Assembly: GCA_029781865.1 (NCBI GenBank)
Contig: JAKOVW010000081.1
Coordinates: 1 to 64,000 of the forward strand
Reading direction: 5' to 3'
Length of the DNA: 64,000 bases
Source of the DNA: Bacteroidota bacterium
GTDB taxonomy: Bacteria > Bacteroidota > Bacteroidia > Chitinophagales > Saprospiraceae
The notes beneath the pieces were generated by a model. The model did not search any database. It had not been told where the DNA came from and saw only the letters and a list, made by a program, of their open reading frames with translations. Within the stretch, counting starts at the first letter, position 1, and every line of letters starts with the position of its first letter. Positions 36,255-44,939 of this stretch are shown one piece after another. A program made the translations under genes and the position numbers.

Positions 36255-37589
36255 TTATTTTTGAAACTTCAATAATAAATTGGGTTTAATGCCATGCTGA
36301 TAATTTGATTTATTAAATATGGCAACACCAAATGGTTGATCTGCAAGACTTGAAAAATCGATATCCTGCTTTAAAGTACCCGGAGTTTTCAATAAACGTT
36401 TCCATTCTATTACCCAACCTGTACCGGTATAATTTACCTGGCAAGTAATATCTGCACGACCATTTGTAAGAGGCGCAGATACATAGCTAGGTATTATTTT
36501 AGGTCCATCTCCTCCTGTGACAGGATCGCCAACCCGCTGATAATCCGTTCCGACATTGGGATCAATGGTTGTACCATCGTTTAAAGTGAGCACTCCATTG
36601 GAATCCACTGCAGTAATCACTTTAGCCGTACCATTATCCACTTCACTCTTCAATATGTAATAATAATCTGTCCTGCCTGGAATCACATATTTAGGAACAT
36701 TCACAGAGATAGCAGGTGACGATCCTGTTATATTTAACTTTTGTGTATTGTTGCTCGTGCCACCAACATTTGCAGTATATGTTGGACCAAATGGGTAAGT
36801 GGTAGAAGCAGTACCTGTTACGACCTGATCATCCTGATGACGACCATTTCCACTTCCACCAACTAAACTGGTAAAAGATGGTCCCCCTGCCCAGTCCTGA
36901 TATTCATCAGAAAACTGATTGTAAATAGGATCACGGCCGATTTTTAGCCACCACATATCAATCTTCTCATTAACCCCATTAGTATAATGGTTTCCACTTT
37001 GATTGGCCTTCATAGTAGCGGGTGTTGTAGTCGGATCCAGATACGGAGTGAATATATGACAACTTGCATAACAGGTTTGCGCTCCAAATTTTGCTGTTGA
37101 ATTATCAATATTCCATAAGAAGGCTAATTTATCTTCTCCCCAACCTTCTCTGGTTAAATTTCCATTCACATCAAAAGTACGTGCTGTTGGCTCCTGAGCC
37201 CATCGTCTTGTTGAAGGATCAAAATACCATGGAGCAACTTGTACACTTTTATTTGCATCCGGGTACTCGGCTAAAAAATAAATGTTATTATCATCATACA
37301 TCGAACGCAATGTAACTGGATACTGCGTACCAATATATCCTGCAAATAAACCATTACCCGGATCGGGTACCTGTGTAACTGTATTTAGTTTTGTCGCTTT
37401 ATCCCACGATGGATCAATTACACCATCAATATCAGGCGGTGTTGTTGTTTTTAAGGAAAGCAGTTCATTTGAATTCGCAGTTGTTTCCAAATCCAATACC
37501 TGGTCGTTTTTTGTACAGCTCACTACATAGCCTATGAACAAAACGATACTAATGAAAATCCAGGAATTTTTACTTTTTAAGAATTTCAT
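36255..37589 (-). CDS. Ethylbenzene dehydrogenase-related heme-type lipoprotein
   Basis: About 444 residues. ATG 37589 gives MKFLKSKNSWIF with a lipobox VVSC near residue 25; a TTG two codons earlier is less likely. The core matches the EB_dh / gamma-subunit-like fold: PPDIDGVIDPSWDKATKL, DDNNIYFLAEYPD, EDKLAFLWNID. It carries an atypical heme-like CYASCH (C173-x3-C177-H178). Related domains hold heme b in ethylbenzene and DMSO-family dehydrogenases. No catalytic molybdenum subunit accompanies it here. It is the first gene of its operon, with a TGAT-N4-ATCA site and -7-like box upstream. Confidence 0.75.
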   Translation of the reverse strand: MKFLKSKNSWIFISIVLFIGYVVSCTKNDQVLDLETTANSNELLSLKTTTPPDIDGVIDPSWDKATKLNTVTQVPDPGNGLFAGYIGTQYPVTLRSMYDDNNIYFLAEYPDANKSVQVAPWYFDPSTRRWAQEPTARTFDVNGNLTREGWGEDKLAFLWNIDNSTAKFGAQTCYASCHIFTPYLDPTTTPATMKANQSGNHYTNGVNEKIDMWWLKIGRDPIYNQFSDEYQDWAGGPSFTSLVGGSGNGRHQDDQVVTGTASTTYPFGPTYTANVGGTSNNTQKLNITGSSPAISVNVPKYVIPGRTDYYYILKSEVDNGTAKVITAVDSNGVLTLNDGTTIDPNVGTDYQRVGDPVTGGDGPKIIPSYVSAPLTNGRADITCQVNYTGTGWVIEWKRLLKTPGTLKQDIDFSSLADQPFGVAIFNKSNYQHGIKPNLLLKFQK

Positions 37590-37630
37590 ATGCAATAGAT
37601 TTTAATTGTAATCCGGCAAGAAATAAAACC

Positions 37631-37638
37631 CAAGATTA
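37631..37638 (-). promoter_or_regulatory. -7-like box TAATCTTG upstream of the EB_dh operon
   Basis: One mismatch to TAnnTTTG on the minus strand, 42 bp before the ATG. With a start near 37626 it places the TGAT-N4-ATCA site at about -41. Confidence 0.3.
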
Positions 37639-37661
37639 ATAAGTAATCATATGATCATTTA

Positions 37662-37673
37662 TGATTGCCATCA
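37662..37673. promoter_or_regulatory. CRP/FNR-type site TGAT-TGCC-ATCA
   Basis: A perfect TGAT-N4-ATCA palindrome in the 245-bp region upstream of the EB_dh operon. Its centre is about 33 bp from the -7-like box, the class II activator position (-41). This is the core of the FNR consensus TTGAT-N4-ATCAA without the outer pair. Confidence 0.4.
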
Positions 37674-37834
37674 GTATATGGTCTGATATTTATCAGTTTA
37701 ATTCCTTTTCCTGATATTAATTTGTAATTGACAGGTGATTCAGAGCACTTTAAAATGCAGATTACTCAAACGCGTTTACAGGAAAAGATATTAATGCTGT
37801 GATGTTTTGGTATAGAATTTACAAACAACGGTCT

Positions 37835-40114
37835 TTATTGCTTTTTACCCAATTTTGTTTTACCATTTATGAAATATGAATTATAAAGCAAAGGAAGTAC
37901 GACATAATGAACGAACAAACTTGAAATCAGGAAAAAGATTACCAATAAAGCTGTTTGAACTACTGCTTCATATGCAGATGAGATCATTGCAAAGCATATA
38001 GTAAACAATATAAGATTTACAATGACTTCCAGGCGCCGGGACAAATTACCTGTTGTCATGAATAATTCTTCCGAATCTGACCATCGCCGTTGCACTGCCT
38101 GCCTATTTAGGATATTGTGGATAATTCTGTATATTCCAAAACCAAACAGCAAGTAGAGTACAATAAGACTAAACGTGTATAAATGAATATCGAAAGCTTC
38201 CAGAATTGTTACCTGCATCAGAATTAAAACCTCAGTTGCAATACTACAAATAAAAACTAATCGCCATGAACGAACCAAATAGTAAGTTATAAACATCATA
38301 ATTAAAAAAGCAAACAATAATGCCAGTGCTAGTTTACGCAATAAAAAATAAGGCAACTGATCAAACAACACAGATGGCCCGGTGAATTCCCATCCCAAAC
38401 TGTATGCATTCATGCCCTGAGACAGAAATCTATTGAGTTGTTCTTTTCTCTTATTTATTTCATCCCTGCTCACATTGTGAAGTCTTCCACTTATTCTCAA
38501 TTTGGTTCCATCCTGTAACAAGTATCGTTGCATTTCATCAGCATATTGGGTCTGCATAATATTCTCTGCATATAAATTAATTTCTTCCTGGGATTCTGGA
38601 AGTATAAATGCACTGTTACTTCCTCCATGATAGGCTTTATTCGCGCCTTTGAATAAGGAGATGGGAGAAATGAGGTAAGCTACGCCAAAACTATCCCTTA
38701 GATAAGTTTCAATTGCCTCGACTTGTTTTAATACTTCCCTGTTCCGGAATGTGATGCTGGAATCTTTTACCGACAATATTAGTTCGAATGGTCTTAATCC
38801 ATAAAACTCATTTTCCATGAACTGATCATCTTCTGTCAGGTTAATCATTTCCGGTGATTGAACAAAAATGAATTTACGCACTCCATATTGGCTTATCAAG
38901 AAAATAGTCCCAATGACAAAACCAAACATTAAGATGGCAACTGCGATTTTAGATTTAACCGCTAAATTAAATTGACGGTTTGTTGACACTGAACCGGAAG
39001 TTTTAAATTCCGGAAATAATTGGGTATACTTACTCCATGAATGATGCAAAAACATCTGCATCAATCCCTGGCAAATAAAAATAGAAAACATCATTCCTAT
39101 TCCTGTATACAAGGCGAAATTTTTCAATGAACCAATGTTAACCATCATTAATGAAAAAACCGGTAAGGTCAATATGCCAATCGAAACCAATGGAAAAATT
39201 ATGGATCTCCTTTTCGCCTGTAAAGCGCCTTGATCAATACCGAAATTTGGAACAATCAGGTCAGTGCGATGCTTAAGAATTAAGCTGAACACCAGAAGAC
39301 AAGTTATACTTAGAATCAATGGCATAATACAGGTCAACAAGTCTACCGGAACATGAAAAAACGACATTAATGCCAGGGTCCATGCACAGGAAAGGATTAC
39401 CCCCAAAACAAACCATATAATTAATCTGAGGGATTTAAATTTAAGATAAAGCAAAAGACCGTTAAATAATATTGAAATAAAGAGGCTTATAATGAATCCA
39501 ATTTTAATATTCCGGTTTGCTTCAGATTCCAATTGAATTTTCCCTGCCACATGTGCCTTATCAAATCCTATTCCTGCTATTTTCTCTTTTATCTGACTAA
39601 GTAATCCTTTCTTCTGCAATCCATTTATATCGGGTGAACTAAAAACGACAATTGCAACTGCTTTGCCGCTTTTAGAAATCAACAAGTCGCGATATTCAGG
39701 TGAATTAAACAAATGAATAGAATCATCTGGATATTTTTCCGGCTCTGTTATATGTATAACTGGCCTTGCATTGAACTCCCCGTTATTAAAAGAAATAAAA
39801 CTGGAATTGGTCAATGAATATATTTTCTGAACATTCTTAAATTTCAATATGGAATTGGCAAGGCTGTCTGCTTTTTTCAGGAATGTCTTTTGAAAGATGC
39901 CGCCATCATTCTCCAAAATTACGAGTAATGCCCCATAATCAATATCTGTATGAAACTCTTCTTTGAATTTGCAATACAATTCAGATTCGGGGTTACCAAT
40001 CGGAAGCAGATTTTCAATATTGAATTCAACCTTAAGCTGACGTAATGGAATTATACACAAAAGTGAGATTGCGATAATGATCCTGAAGGCATAATTGAAA
40101 TTAGATTCACTCAT
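37835..40114 (-). CDS. MMPL/RND-superfamily exporter
   Basis: 759 residues in the RND/MMPL layout: TM1 at ~10-25, a large periplasmic loop (~26-195), helices ~200-360, a second loop, then a second set of helices from ~595. Internal helices such as IGFIISLFISILFNGLLLYL and FLIMMFITYYLVRSW are visible. Members export lipids, hopanoids or hydrophobic compounds; no specific substrate can be assigned. A TACCTTTG -7 box 8 bp upstream of the ATG suggests its own promoter. It follows a lipoprotein gene after 111 bp. Confidence 0.78.
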   Translation of the reverse strand: MSESNFNYAFRIIIAISLLCIIPLRQLKVEFNIENLLPIGNPESELYCKFKEEFHTDIDYGALLVILENDGGIFQKTFLKKADSLANSILKFKNVQKIYSLTNSSFISFNNGEFNARPVIHITEPEKYPDDSIHLFNSPEYRDLLISKSGKAVAIVVFSSPDINGLQKKGLLSQIKEKIAGIGFDKAHVAGKIQLESEANRNIKIGFIISLFISILFNGLLLYLKFKSLRLIIWFVLGVILSCAWTLALMSFFHVPVDLLTCIMPLILSITCLLVFSLILKHRTDLIVPNFGIDQGALQAKRRSIIFPLVSIGILTLPVFSLMMVNIGSLKNFALYTGIGMMFSIFICQGLMQMFLHHSWSKYTQLFPEFKTSGSVSTNRQFNLAVKSKIAVAILMFGFVIGTIFLISQYGVRKFIFVQSPEMINLTEDDQFMENEFYGLRPFELILSVKDSSITFRNREVLKQVEAIETYLRDSFGVAYLISPISLFKGANKAYHGGSNSAFILPESQEEINLYAENIMQTQYADEMQRYLLQDGTKLRISGRLHNVSRDEINKRKEQLNRFLSQGMNAYSLGWEFTGPSVLFDQLPYFLLRKLALALLFAFLIMMFITYYLVRSWRLVFICSIATEVLILMQVTILEAFDIHLYTFSLIVLYLLFGFGIYRIIHNILNRQAVQRRWSDSEELFMTTGNLSRRLEVIVNLILFTICFAMISSAYEAVVQTALLVIFFLISSLFVHYVVLPLLYNSYFINGKTKLGKKQ

Positions 40115-40121
40115 TATTTTC

Positions 40122-40129
40122 CAAAGGTA
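40122..40129 (-). promoter_or_regulatory. -7 box TACCTTTG upstream of the MMPL gene
   Basis: Exact TAnnTTTG match, identical to the box before the GLPGLI gene. It is only 8 bp from the ATG, implying a near-leaderless transcript if used. Confidence 0.35.
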
Positions 40130-40225
40130 TCCAACAACCTGAACATTTAGTGAATAGCAATAGATTCAAACGTAATGACTTAATATTCCTACCACTAAAA
40201 AAGTTTTATCTGGAATTATGTTGTA

Positions 40226-40759
40226 TTATTTATTTTGAAAGTACACCAGTGCTTCATCCAGATTGGCCATATCTGCAGGAACCGGATCCTGACGGGTATC
40301 AAACAAAAACATCCCGTACGCATCTCCATAGTCATTCAAATCAATCAGTACTTTAGTTTTATTATTTTTAATAAATTGCAGATATCTGACCTTTTGCGTA
40401 TCCACTATTTTAACCTGAGGCCAATTTTGCTTTAATGTCAAATGTGCATTTCTGCGCTGATAAAAATATTCATGCATACTGCTTTCATAAATACGTGGCT
40501 GGGTAAGTTCTTTAATCTTTAGCAGCTGAATGGAATCCGGTTCATAAAAAACAGCGGATACTTCATTTACCACAAAGGTGTCCTGGAACGTGCTGACAGG
40601 CTTTTTGTGAATTTCATTCAAAGTGCCTCCGGTAACATTTTCTACCTTTTTTGTTTCGCCTGATCTTTTACAAGAAAACACAATTAGGAATAGAAAAACC
40701 ATGCCTGGGATGAATCTCACGGAACTCATCCGTAAATTTGAATATGGAATTTGTTTCAT
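40226..40759 (-). CDS. Putative lipoprotein of unknown function
   Basis: About 177 residues from ATG 40759; the frame is open further upstream but that extension is basic and lacks a signal. The signal ends VFLFLIVFSCKRSGE with a lipobox Cys. The rest is mixed, with several Lys and Tyr residues (YFYQRRNAHLTLKQNWPQVKIVDTQKVRYLQFIKNNK). I do not recognise a family. It lies 111 bp before the MMPL gene and after the hairpin that ends the YceI-like operon. Confidence 0.55.
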   Translation of the reverse strand: MKQIPYSNLRMSSVRFIPGMVFLFLIVFSCKRSGETKKVENVTGGTLNEIHKKPVSTFQDTFVVNEVSAVFYEPDSIQLLKIKELTQPRIYESSMHEYFYQRRNAHLTLKQNWPQVKIVDTQKVRYLQFIKNNKTKVLIDLNDYGDAYGMFLFDTRQDPVPADMANLDEALVYFQNK

Positions 40760-40849
40760 TAACCCCCTAGTCTTTAATGGCTTAAATATAGATTTTAATA
40801 ACGAGATACGCAAGTCCATTCTACCCTGGCGACATTGCATTTATTCCTT

Positions 40850-40896
40850 AAAACAGAATGAGCATCAGGTTTCAATTTGAAACCTGATGCTCATTG
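40850..40896 (-). terminator. 18-bp perfect hairpin ending the YceI-like operon
   Basis: ATGAGCATCAGGTTTCA (40858-40874) pairs exactly with its reverse complement at 40878-40894 around a 3-nt loop; one more A-T pair extends it. On the minus strand a TTTT stretch follows. It starts about 45 bp after the DUF5777 copy 2 stop. Confidence 0.65.
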
Positions 40897-40940
40897 CAAA
40901 TCTACTGCTTTTAGATCTGAATATGGGTATAACAACTATT

Positions 40941-41930
40941 TTACAAATTCCACAGTCTGGTGATATTAAAGCCAATTAAAAACTGACCTCCATCTACTTT
41001 CGTTCCACTTGCATTGGTATAGCCAAACGGATTATGATGATTTTCTAAATTGTTCCGTTGAGGACTAAGTAGGGAATAATTTCCCGCAAAAATTTGGAAT
41101 GAGTGACCACTCGTGCCAAATTCCAAACCAAAAGAAAAATTGGGATTTGGATTGTTGGTGAGATGTTTTGTAATAGGCTGGTCATAATTTACGATGAATG
41201 CCATGCCACTGGTTAATTTATATCTGCCTGAAAAAGAAATTGCAAAATGATCAAATTCCATCAATGCAGCTTTTGTCTCAACTACTTTCTTAGTTCCATC
41301 TTCCAGTTGCACACTGTCCTTTCTCAGGTAGCCCTGAACAAAATTCTGATGGGATAAGCTTGGAGCAACCTGCACTGAAAATTTATCTGTAATTTTTCTG
41401 GCAATAATCAATTGATTAAAAAATTTGAGCCGGTCTGTTTCATTCTTATACAGACTTCCATCGGGATCTCTTCTTGCGTCATAAGACATATTACCATAAT
41501 AGGTTACACTCACCGGTATCGCCCAACTATCTTGTGTTTGTTTGATAATGGCATACTTTGCACTTACATCTGCAAGCATATGATCTTTAGTCAATCCAAT
41601 ACCTAAGTTCAGATTATTTATTGGAGCATAGCTCATGCCCAGACGTATATTTGAAGGTGCAAACAATCCCCAAAGATCCTGTATAGCGTCAACCGGTCGG
41701 ATTACTCCAAAGCGGTGTGAAATATCCATTTCAAGAGTTCCTTTGATGGGTACCATAACCGTCTGGTTGTCTATAATCCAGACGCTTTCAAACGTATTTT
41801 TTACCGATTTCCTTGGTGCCTTTTCTACACTAACCTCAAGTTCCTGGGCAAACAAGGCAGACAGACTAATACCAAATAAGAGTATCAACCCAAAGGACCG
41901 GAACATTTTAATATCTATTTTTGCTTTCAT
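40941..41930 (-). CDS. DUF5777 family outer-membrane beta-barrel protein (copy 2)
   Basis: 329 residues with a signal peptide (LILLFGISLSALFAQ). It parallels copy 1: NTFESVWIIDNQTVMVPIKG, TLEMDISHRFG, FAPSNIRLGMSYAPINNLNLG and the identical ending FLIGFNITRLWNL. It is slightly longer than copy 1 because of inserts in strand loops. It follows a CX4CH lipoprotein by 18 bp and ends its operon. Substrate unknown. Confidence 0.82.
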   Translation of the reverse strand: MKAKIDIKMFRSFGLILLFGISLSALFAQELEVSVEKAPRKSVKNTFESVWIIDNQTVMVPIKGTLEMDISHRFGVIRPVDAIQDLWGLFAPSNIRLGMSYAPINNLNLGIGLTKDHMLADVSAKYAIIKQTQDSWAIPVSVTYYGNMSYDARRDPDGSLYKNETDRLKFFNQLIIARKITDKFSVQVAPSLSHQNFVQGYLRKDSVQLEDGTKKVVETKAALMEFDHFAISFSGRYKLTSGMAFIVNYDQPITKHLTNNPNPNFSFGLEFGTSGHSFQIFAGNYSLLSPQRNNLENHHNPFGYTNASGTKVDGGQFLIGFNITRLWNL

Positions 41931-41948
41931 TGCTTTTAAAATTTAAGG

Positions 41949-42320
41949 TTAATTATTTTTGGCTCCGTTTCTTATCCAATCGTAAATCTTAACCTTTTCT
42001 TCATTGGTGGTATAAGGAGCCATTTCTCCATAAACCATTTGGTATAATTTACTATCCTTCGGAAATACGATATTGACATAATTCGCGGTAACAATATTCT
42101 TAAATGTGTTAGGAATACTATCCATATAAGGAACGTGACTTCCCTGCACATGACAACCTACATCAGTACAATTCTTTTTAAATAATGGTGCCAGATCATT
42201 TTTAAAGCTGACTGCTTGAGGTGGATATTCTGGTTGTGGTGCAATGATATCTTTATAGCACCCATTTAAGATCACACCAGAAATAAATAACAAACCGAAA
42301 TATAAAACGAATCGTTTCAT
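41949..42320 (-). CDS. Small lipoprotein with CX4CH heme-like motif (paralogous to 35814)
   Basis: 123 residues with lipobox ILNGC (Cys21). The heme-like motif is CTDVGCH (C51-x4-C56-H57) followed by VQGSH. The C-terminus KVKIYDWIRNGAKNN resembles the paralogue (LILAWIKQGASNN). Spacing and position between a secreted lipoprotein and a DUF5777 barrel repeat the arrangement at 35814. Covalent heme attachment by a CX4CH site is not certain. Confidence 0.72.
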   Translation of the reverse strand: MKRFVLYFGLLFISGVILNGCYKDIIAPQPEYPPQAVSFKNDLAPLFKKNCTDVGCHVQGSHVPYMDSIPNTFKNIVTANYVNIVFPKDSKLYQMVYGEMAPYTTNEEKVKIYDWIRNGAKNN

Positions 42321-42340
42321 TATATTTTATTTAAAGGTGA

Positions 42341-43114
42341 TTACTTATTGTTGAAATTTGCGTTGCAGGTGATTTTGATTATGTCGTTTACACTCGTACT
42401 CGCAATCGCCCAATCTCTGCAATTTAATTGGAAAACCAACTGAAGACCGAAGACATCATATGCTGCTGCTGTTCCGAATTGCACTCTTGCTCTTGGCACA
42501 TAATGCAATCTTGCAGGTAATGTTTTGGTCAATGGTGCTGTTAATTTACCTTGCCAGGTTAAATCAATATTCGCCAGGTAATCGAGGCTTTCCGGATCAA
42601 ATCTGACTGAACCAGGTTTACAGGTAATTTTAGCTAAATTTAAAGTAGTTAAATTCTGAGTACCAGCAATTATTTTAATAGTACCCAATGTAGAGATATT
42701 ACATCCCGTATCACGACCTGGTTCTCCGGTATTCGAAGTATTGATTTGAACATAACCATTAAAATACGTTTTTTCAGGTTGATTTTCATAAAATGCCCAC
42801 ATGGTATCCGGTAAGGGCTGAGCTGTGGTTACGTAATTTATAGATTTTGTGCTATCAATATAATTTAATCCAAATTGATTAAATCTTCCTGTTAAAGCTC
42901 CTGCAGCACCAACATAGGAGGTTTCCCATAATACGCTTGAATGCGCTTTGTCGAATTTCCATTGTGTGGAATCTTTTGCCGTTAATCCTGCTATGTGGAT
43001 ATTGTTACCACGAACTAAGGGTCCGGATGTGACAACTGAATCATCATGTGTACAGGTAAAATAAATGAATCCCGCCATCAGAAGGGCCAGCAGAAAATAA
43101 ATTTTTGATTTCAT
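42341..43114 (-). CDS. YceI-like lipoprotein
   Basis: 257 residues with a lipoprotein-type signal (FLLALLMAGFIYFTC). The mature part fits the YceI lipocalin-like family: WKFDKAHSSVLWETSYVGAAGALTGRF resembles the family's start D-x-x-H-S-x-x-x-F, and later strands include KTYFNGYVQINTSNTG and LTWQGKLTAPLTKTL. YceI proteins bind isoprenoids such as ubiquinone-8 or polyprenyl chains; that is family knowledge, not shown here. It is the first gene of the CX4CH/DUF5777 cassette. Confidence 0.72.
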   Translation of the reverse strand: MKSKIYFLLALLMAGFIYFTCTHDDSVVTSGPLVRGNNIHIAGLTAKDSTQWKFDKAHSSVLWETSYVGAAGALTGRFNQFGLNYIDSTKSINYVTTAQPLPDTMWAFYENQPEKTYFNGYVQINTSNTGEPGRDTGCNISTLGTIKIIAGTQNLTTLNLAKITCKPGSVRFDPESLDYLANIDLTWQGKLTAPLTKTLPARLHYVPRARVQFGTAAAYDVFGLQLVFQLNCRDWAIASTSVNDIIKITCNANFNNK

Positions 43115-43237
43115 ATAGATATGTTTTGAATGAACAATAAATAGTCAATAGTGAAAATGTTTAAATTTTAATCATTTCAAAGGTCAAGGATCGGGCTAAA
43201 AAACTATTCTAAATATGACTTTGATCAATAGAATCAA

Positions 43238-43249
43238 TGATATATATCA
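43238..43249. promoter_or_regulatory. CRP/FNR-type site TGAT-ATAT-ATCA
   Basis: A perfect palindrome that extends to ATGAT-ATAT-ATCAT. It lies 124 bp upstream of the YceI-like ATG, and 62 bp from a -7-like box (43178-43185), so roughly -69 from a start if that box is used. Confidence 0.4.
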
Positions 43250-43474
43250 TAAATGCAATTTACCTGAATGACCATAGCACCTTTGTCCGTGTATTCAGAG
43301 TTTTGCAGGTAAAATGTTTTTTATATCACGTCTTAACTAGCACAGAATTTTTTCAGCAATAAGCTCATACTAATTGCACTGCAGGTGTATAACCGGAGAT
43401 ACTGTTTTGCAAAAGTTTATAATTATTCCGCTATAGACTATCTGAACAGATAGATTTAATAGTAGAATGAAATA

Positions 43475-43499
43475 AGAAGAAGAAGAAGAAGAAGAAGAG
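43475..43499. repeat. (GAA)8 microsatellite
   Basis: About eight consecutive GAA units, ending 8-9 bp past the desaturase stop codon. Outside the reading frame. Confidence 0.85.
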
Positions 43500-43507
43500 A
43501 ATTACTA

Positions 43508-44551
43508 TCAGGCTTTAACTAAACCTAATTTTTCCATTTGATAATATTCGCGGAAGGTGATCATTCGCTCTGTACTTTCATCCCACAGCTTATGCGTTGC
43601 CAATTTCAAACTTTGCCAGAATGTAATTTCAGTTGTGTATTTCTGAAACCAGGGAATTTCCTTCACACATTTTTGCAAATTGTAATTTGGAATAGCCGGA
43701 TTTAAATGATGGATGTGGTGGATCGCGATGTTTCCTGTAAACCAATTTAATAACGCAGGTAATTTGTAATAACTGCTTCCTTTAATGGCAGCATACATAA
43801 ATTCCCATTTGTCTTTCCAGTGTTTGTAACCACTTTCATGCTGGTGTTGTATATAAAAAAACCAAATGGCAATGATTGCAAATGAAGATAAAATAATGGT
43901 ATGCAAAGCCAGAAATTTTTTCCAGTCCAGAATGAAACACAATGCGACGACCAAAATGGCATAGATAATATTATTCAACCACAAACTGGGCGTTGCTTTT
44001 TTAAACTCTTCCAGTTTTACCAATGGAAGTCTGTTGTGTATAAATATATAATACAATGGACCGAAAAAAAACATAACAATAGGAGATCTGTAAATCCTGT
44101 ATTTAAATCGCTGCCATTTACTAAGCTTCGCATATTCCTTTACCGTCAACGTGTTAATGTCACCGATATCTCTTACTTCCAGCATTCCATTATTCATATG
44201 ATGAAAATGATGAGACTTGGCCCAATAAAAATAAGGTACTGAACTCACCAAACTGGAAAAATAGCCAATGGCTTTTCTCCATTTTGTTGATTTTACAAAT
44301 GAATTATGACCGCAGTCGTGTTGTATAATAAAAATGCGTACAAGAAAAAGTGCATTTAATATACATAAAAAGATTGCAGCAATTTTACTGTAATCCCAAA
44401 TATTATAAATCGCTATCCAGATTAGTAAAAAGGGACCAAATGAATTGATGATTTGAAACACGGCTTTCTTCGTATCCGGTTGCTGATACTTTTTAATGGA
44501 TTTTAAAGCCAATTTGACTTTTTCTGCAAATTCCTGAACTTCTGGTTTCAT
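43508..44551 (-). CDS. Membrane fatty-acid desaturase
   Basis: 347 residues with four to five helices and the three histidine boxes of acyl-lipid desaturases: HDCGHNSF (~78-85), SHHFHH (~114-119) and the C-terminal HHIHH. They bind the di-iron centre that inserts a double bond into membrane acyl chains. A -7 box TATATTTG sits 26 bp upstream of the ATG. It is divergent from the iron transporter gene at 44940. Confidence 0.85.
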   Translation of the reverse strand: MKPEVQEFAEKVKLALKSIKKYQQPDTKKAVFQIINSFGPFLLIWIAIYNIWDYSKIAAIFLCILNALFLVRIFIIQHDCGHNSFVKSTKWRKAIGYFSSLVSSVPYFYWAKSHHFHHMNNGMLEVRDIGDINTLTVKEYAKLSKWQRFKYRIYRSPIVMFFFGPLYYIFIHNRLPLVKLEEFKKATPSLWLNNIIYAILVVALCFILDWKKFLALHTIILSSFAIIAIWFFYIQHQHESGYKHWKDKWEFMYAAIKGSSYYKLPALLNWFTGNIAIHHIHHLNPAIPNYNLQKCVKEIPWFQKYTTEITFWQSLKLATHKLWDESTERMITFREYYQMEKLGLVKA

Positions 44552-44939
44552 ACCTGTCGATTGTGATATAGCGGCGCAAATATACGCTAATTGAAAATAG
44601 CTAAATTAAAAAATTCAGATGGATATATCACGACTAATAAATTAACAATCACAGAGTTACGATTGAAAAACTTTGTATAATTATTGTATTCCCGCTCTTA
44701 TACACCTGGAGTAAGACCCCTCTTAAACGTCCTTTTCGAAAATAAAGTTCTACGCCTGTCCTCCGTATATCCGTTCCTGAAAGATACTTTTAATAAAGAA
44801 TTTCTAAATTCTGTACTACATTCACCTATATTGTCTATTCAGGCCAACTTAGAATTTATTTTTATTTTATTTTCTAAAAAACTATCTTGCATTGTAATCA
44901 TTACTAACGATGTACTGATTAAAAACTATAAATCAAACA
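44552..44939. other. 388-bp divergent promoter region
   Basis: Lies between the desaturase and the ferritin-VIT1 gene. Contains the TATATTTG -7 box of the desaturase on the minus strand. A short open frame in this region has no start context or family features; I treat it as chance. Confidence 0.5.
44577..44584 (-). promoter_or_regulatory. -7 box TATATTTG for the desaturase
   Basis: Exact TAnnTTTG match on the minus strand, 26 bp before the ATG at 44551. Third occurrence of TATATTTG near a minus-strand gene start in this window. No -33 TTG is seen at the expected distance. Confidence 0.4.

Larger units (their letters stand above)
43115..43507. other. 393-bp intergenic region upstream of the YceI-like operon
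   Basis: Holds a TGAT-N4-ATCA palindrome (43238-43249), a TTGATCAA at 43221-43228, a GACCTTTG -7-like box on the minus strand (43178-43185), a short hairpin CTATCTG/CAGATAG (43438-43453) and a (GAA) microsatellite beside the desaturase stop. No coding region is evident. Confidence 0.6.
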
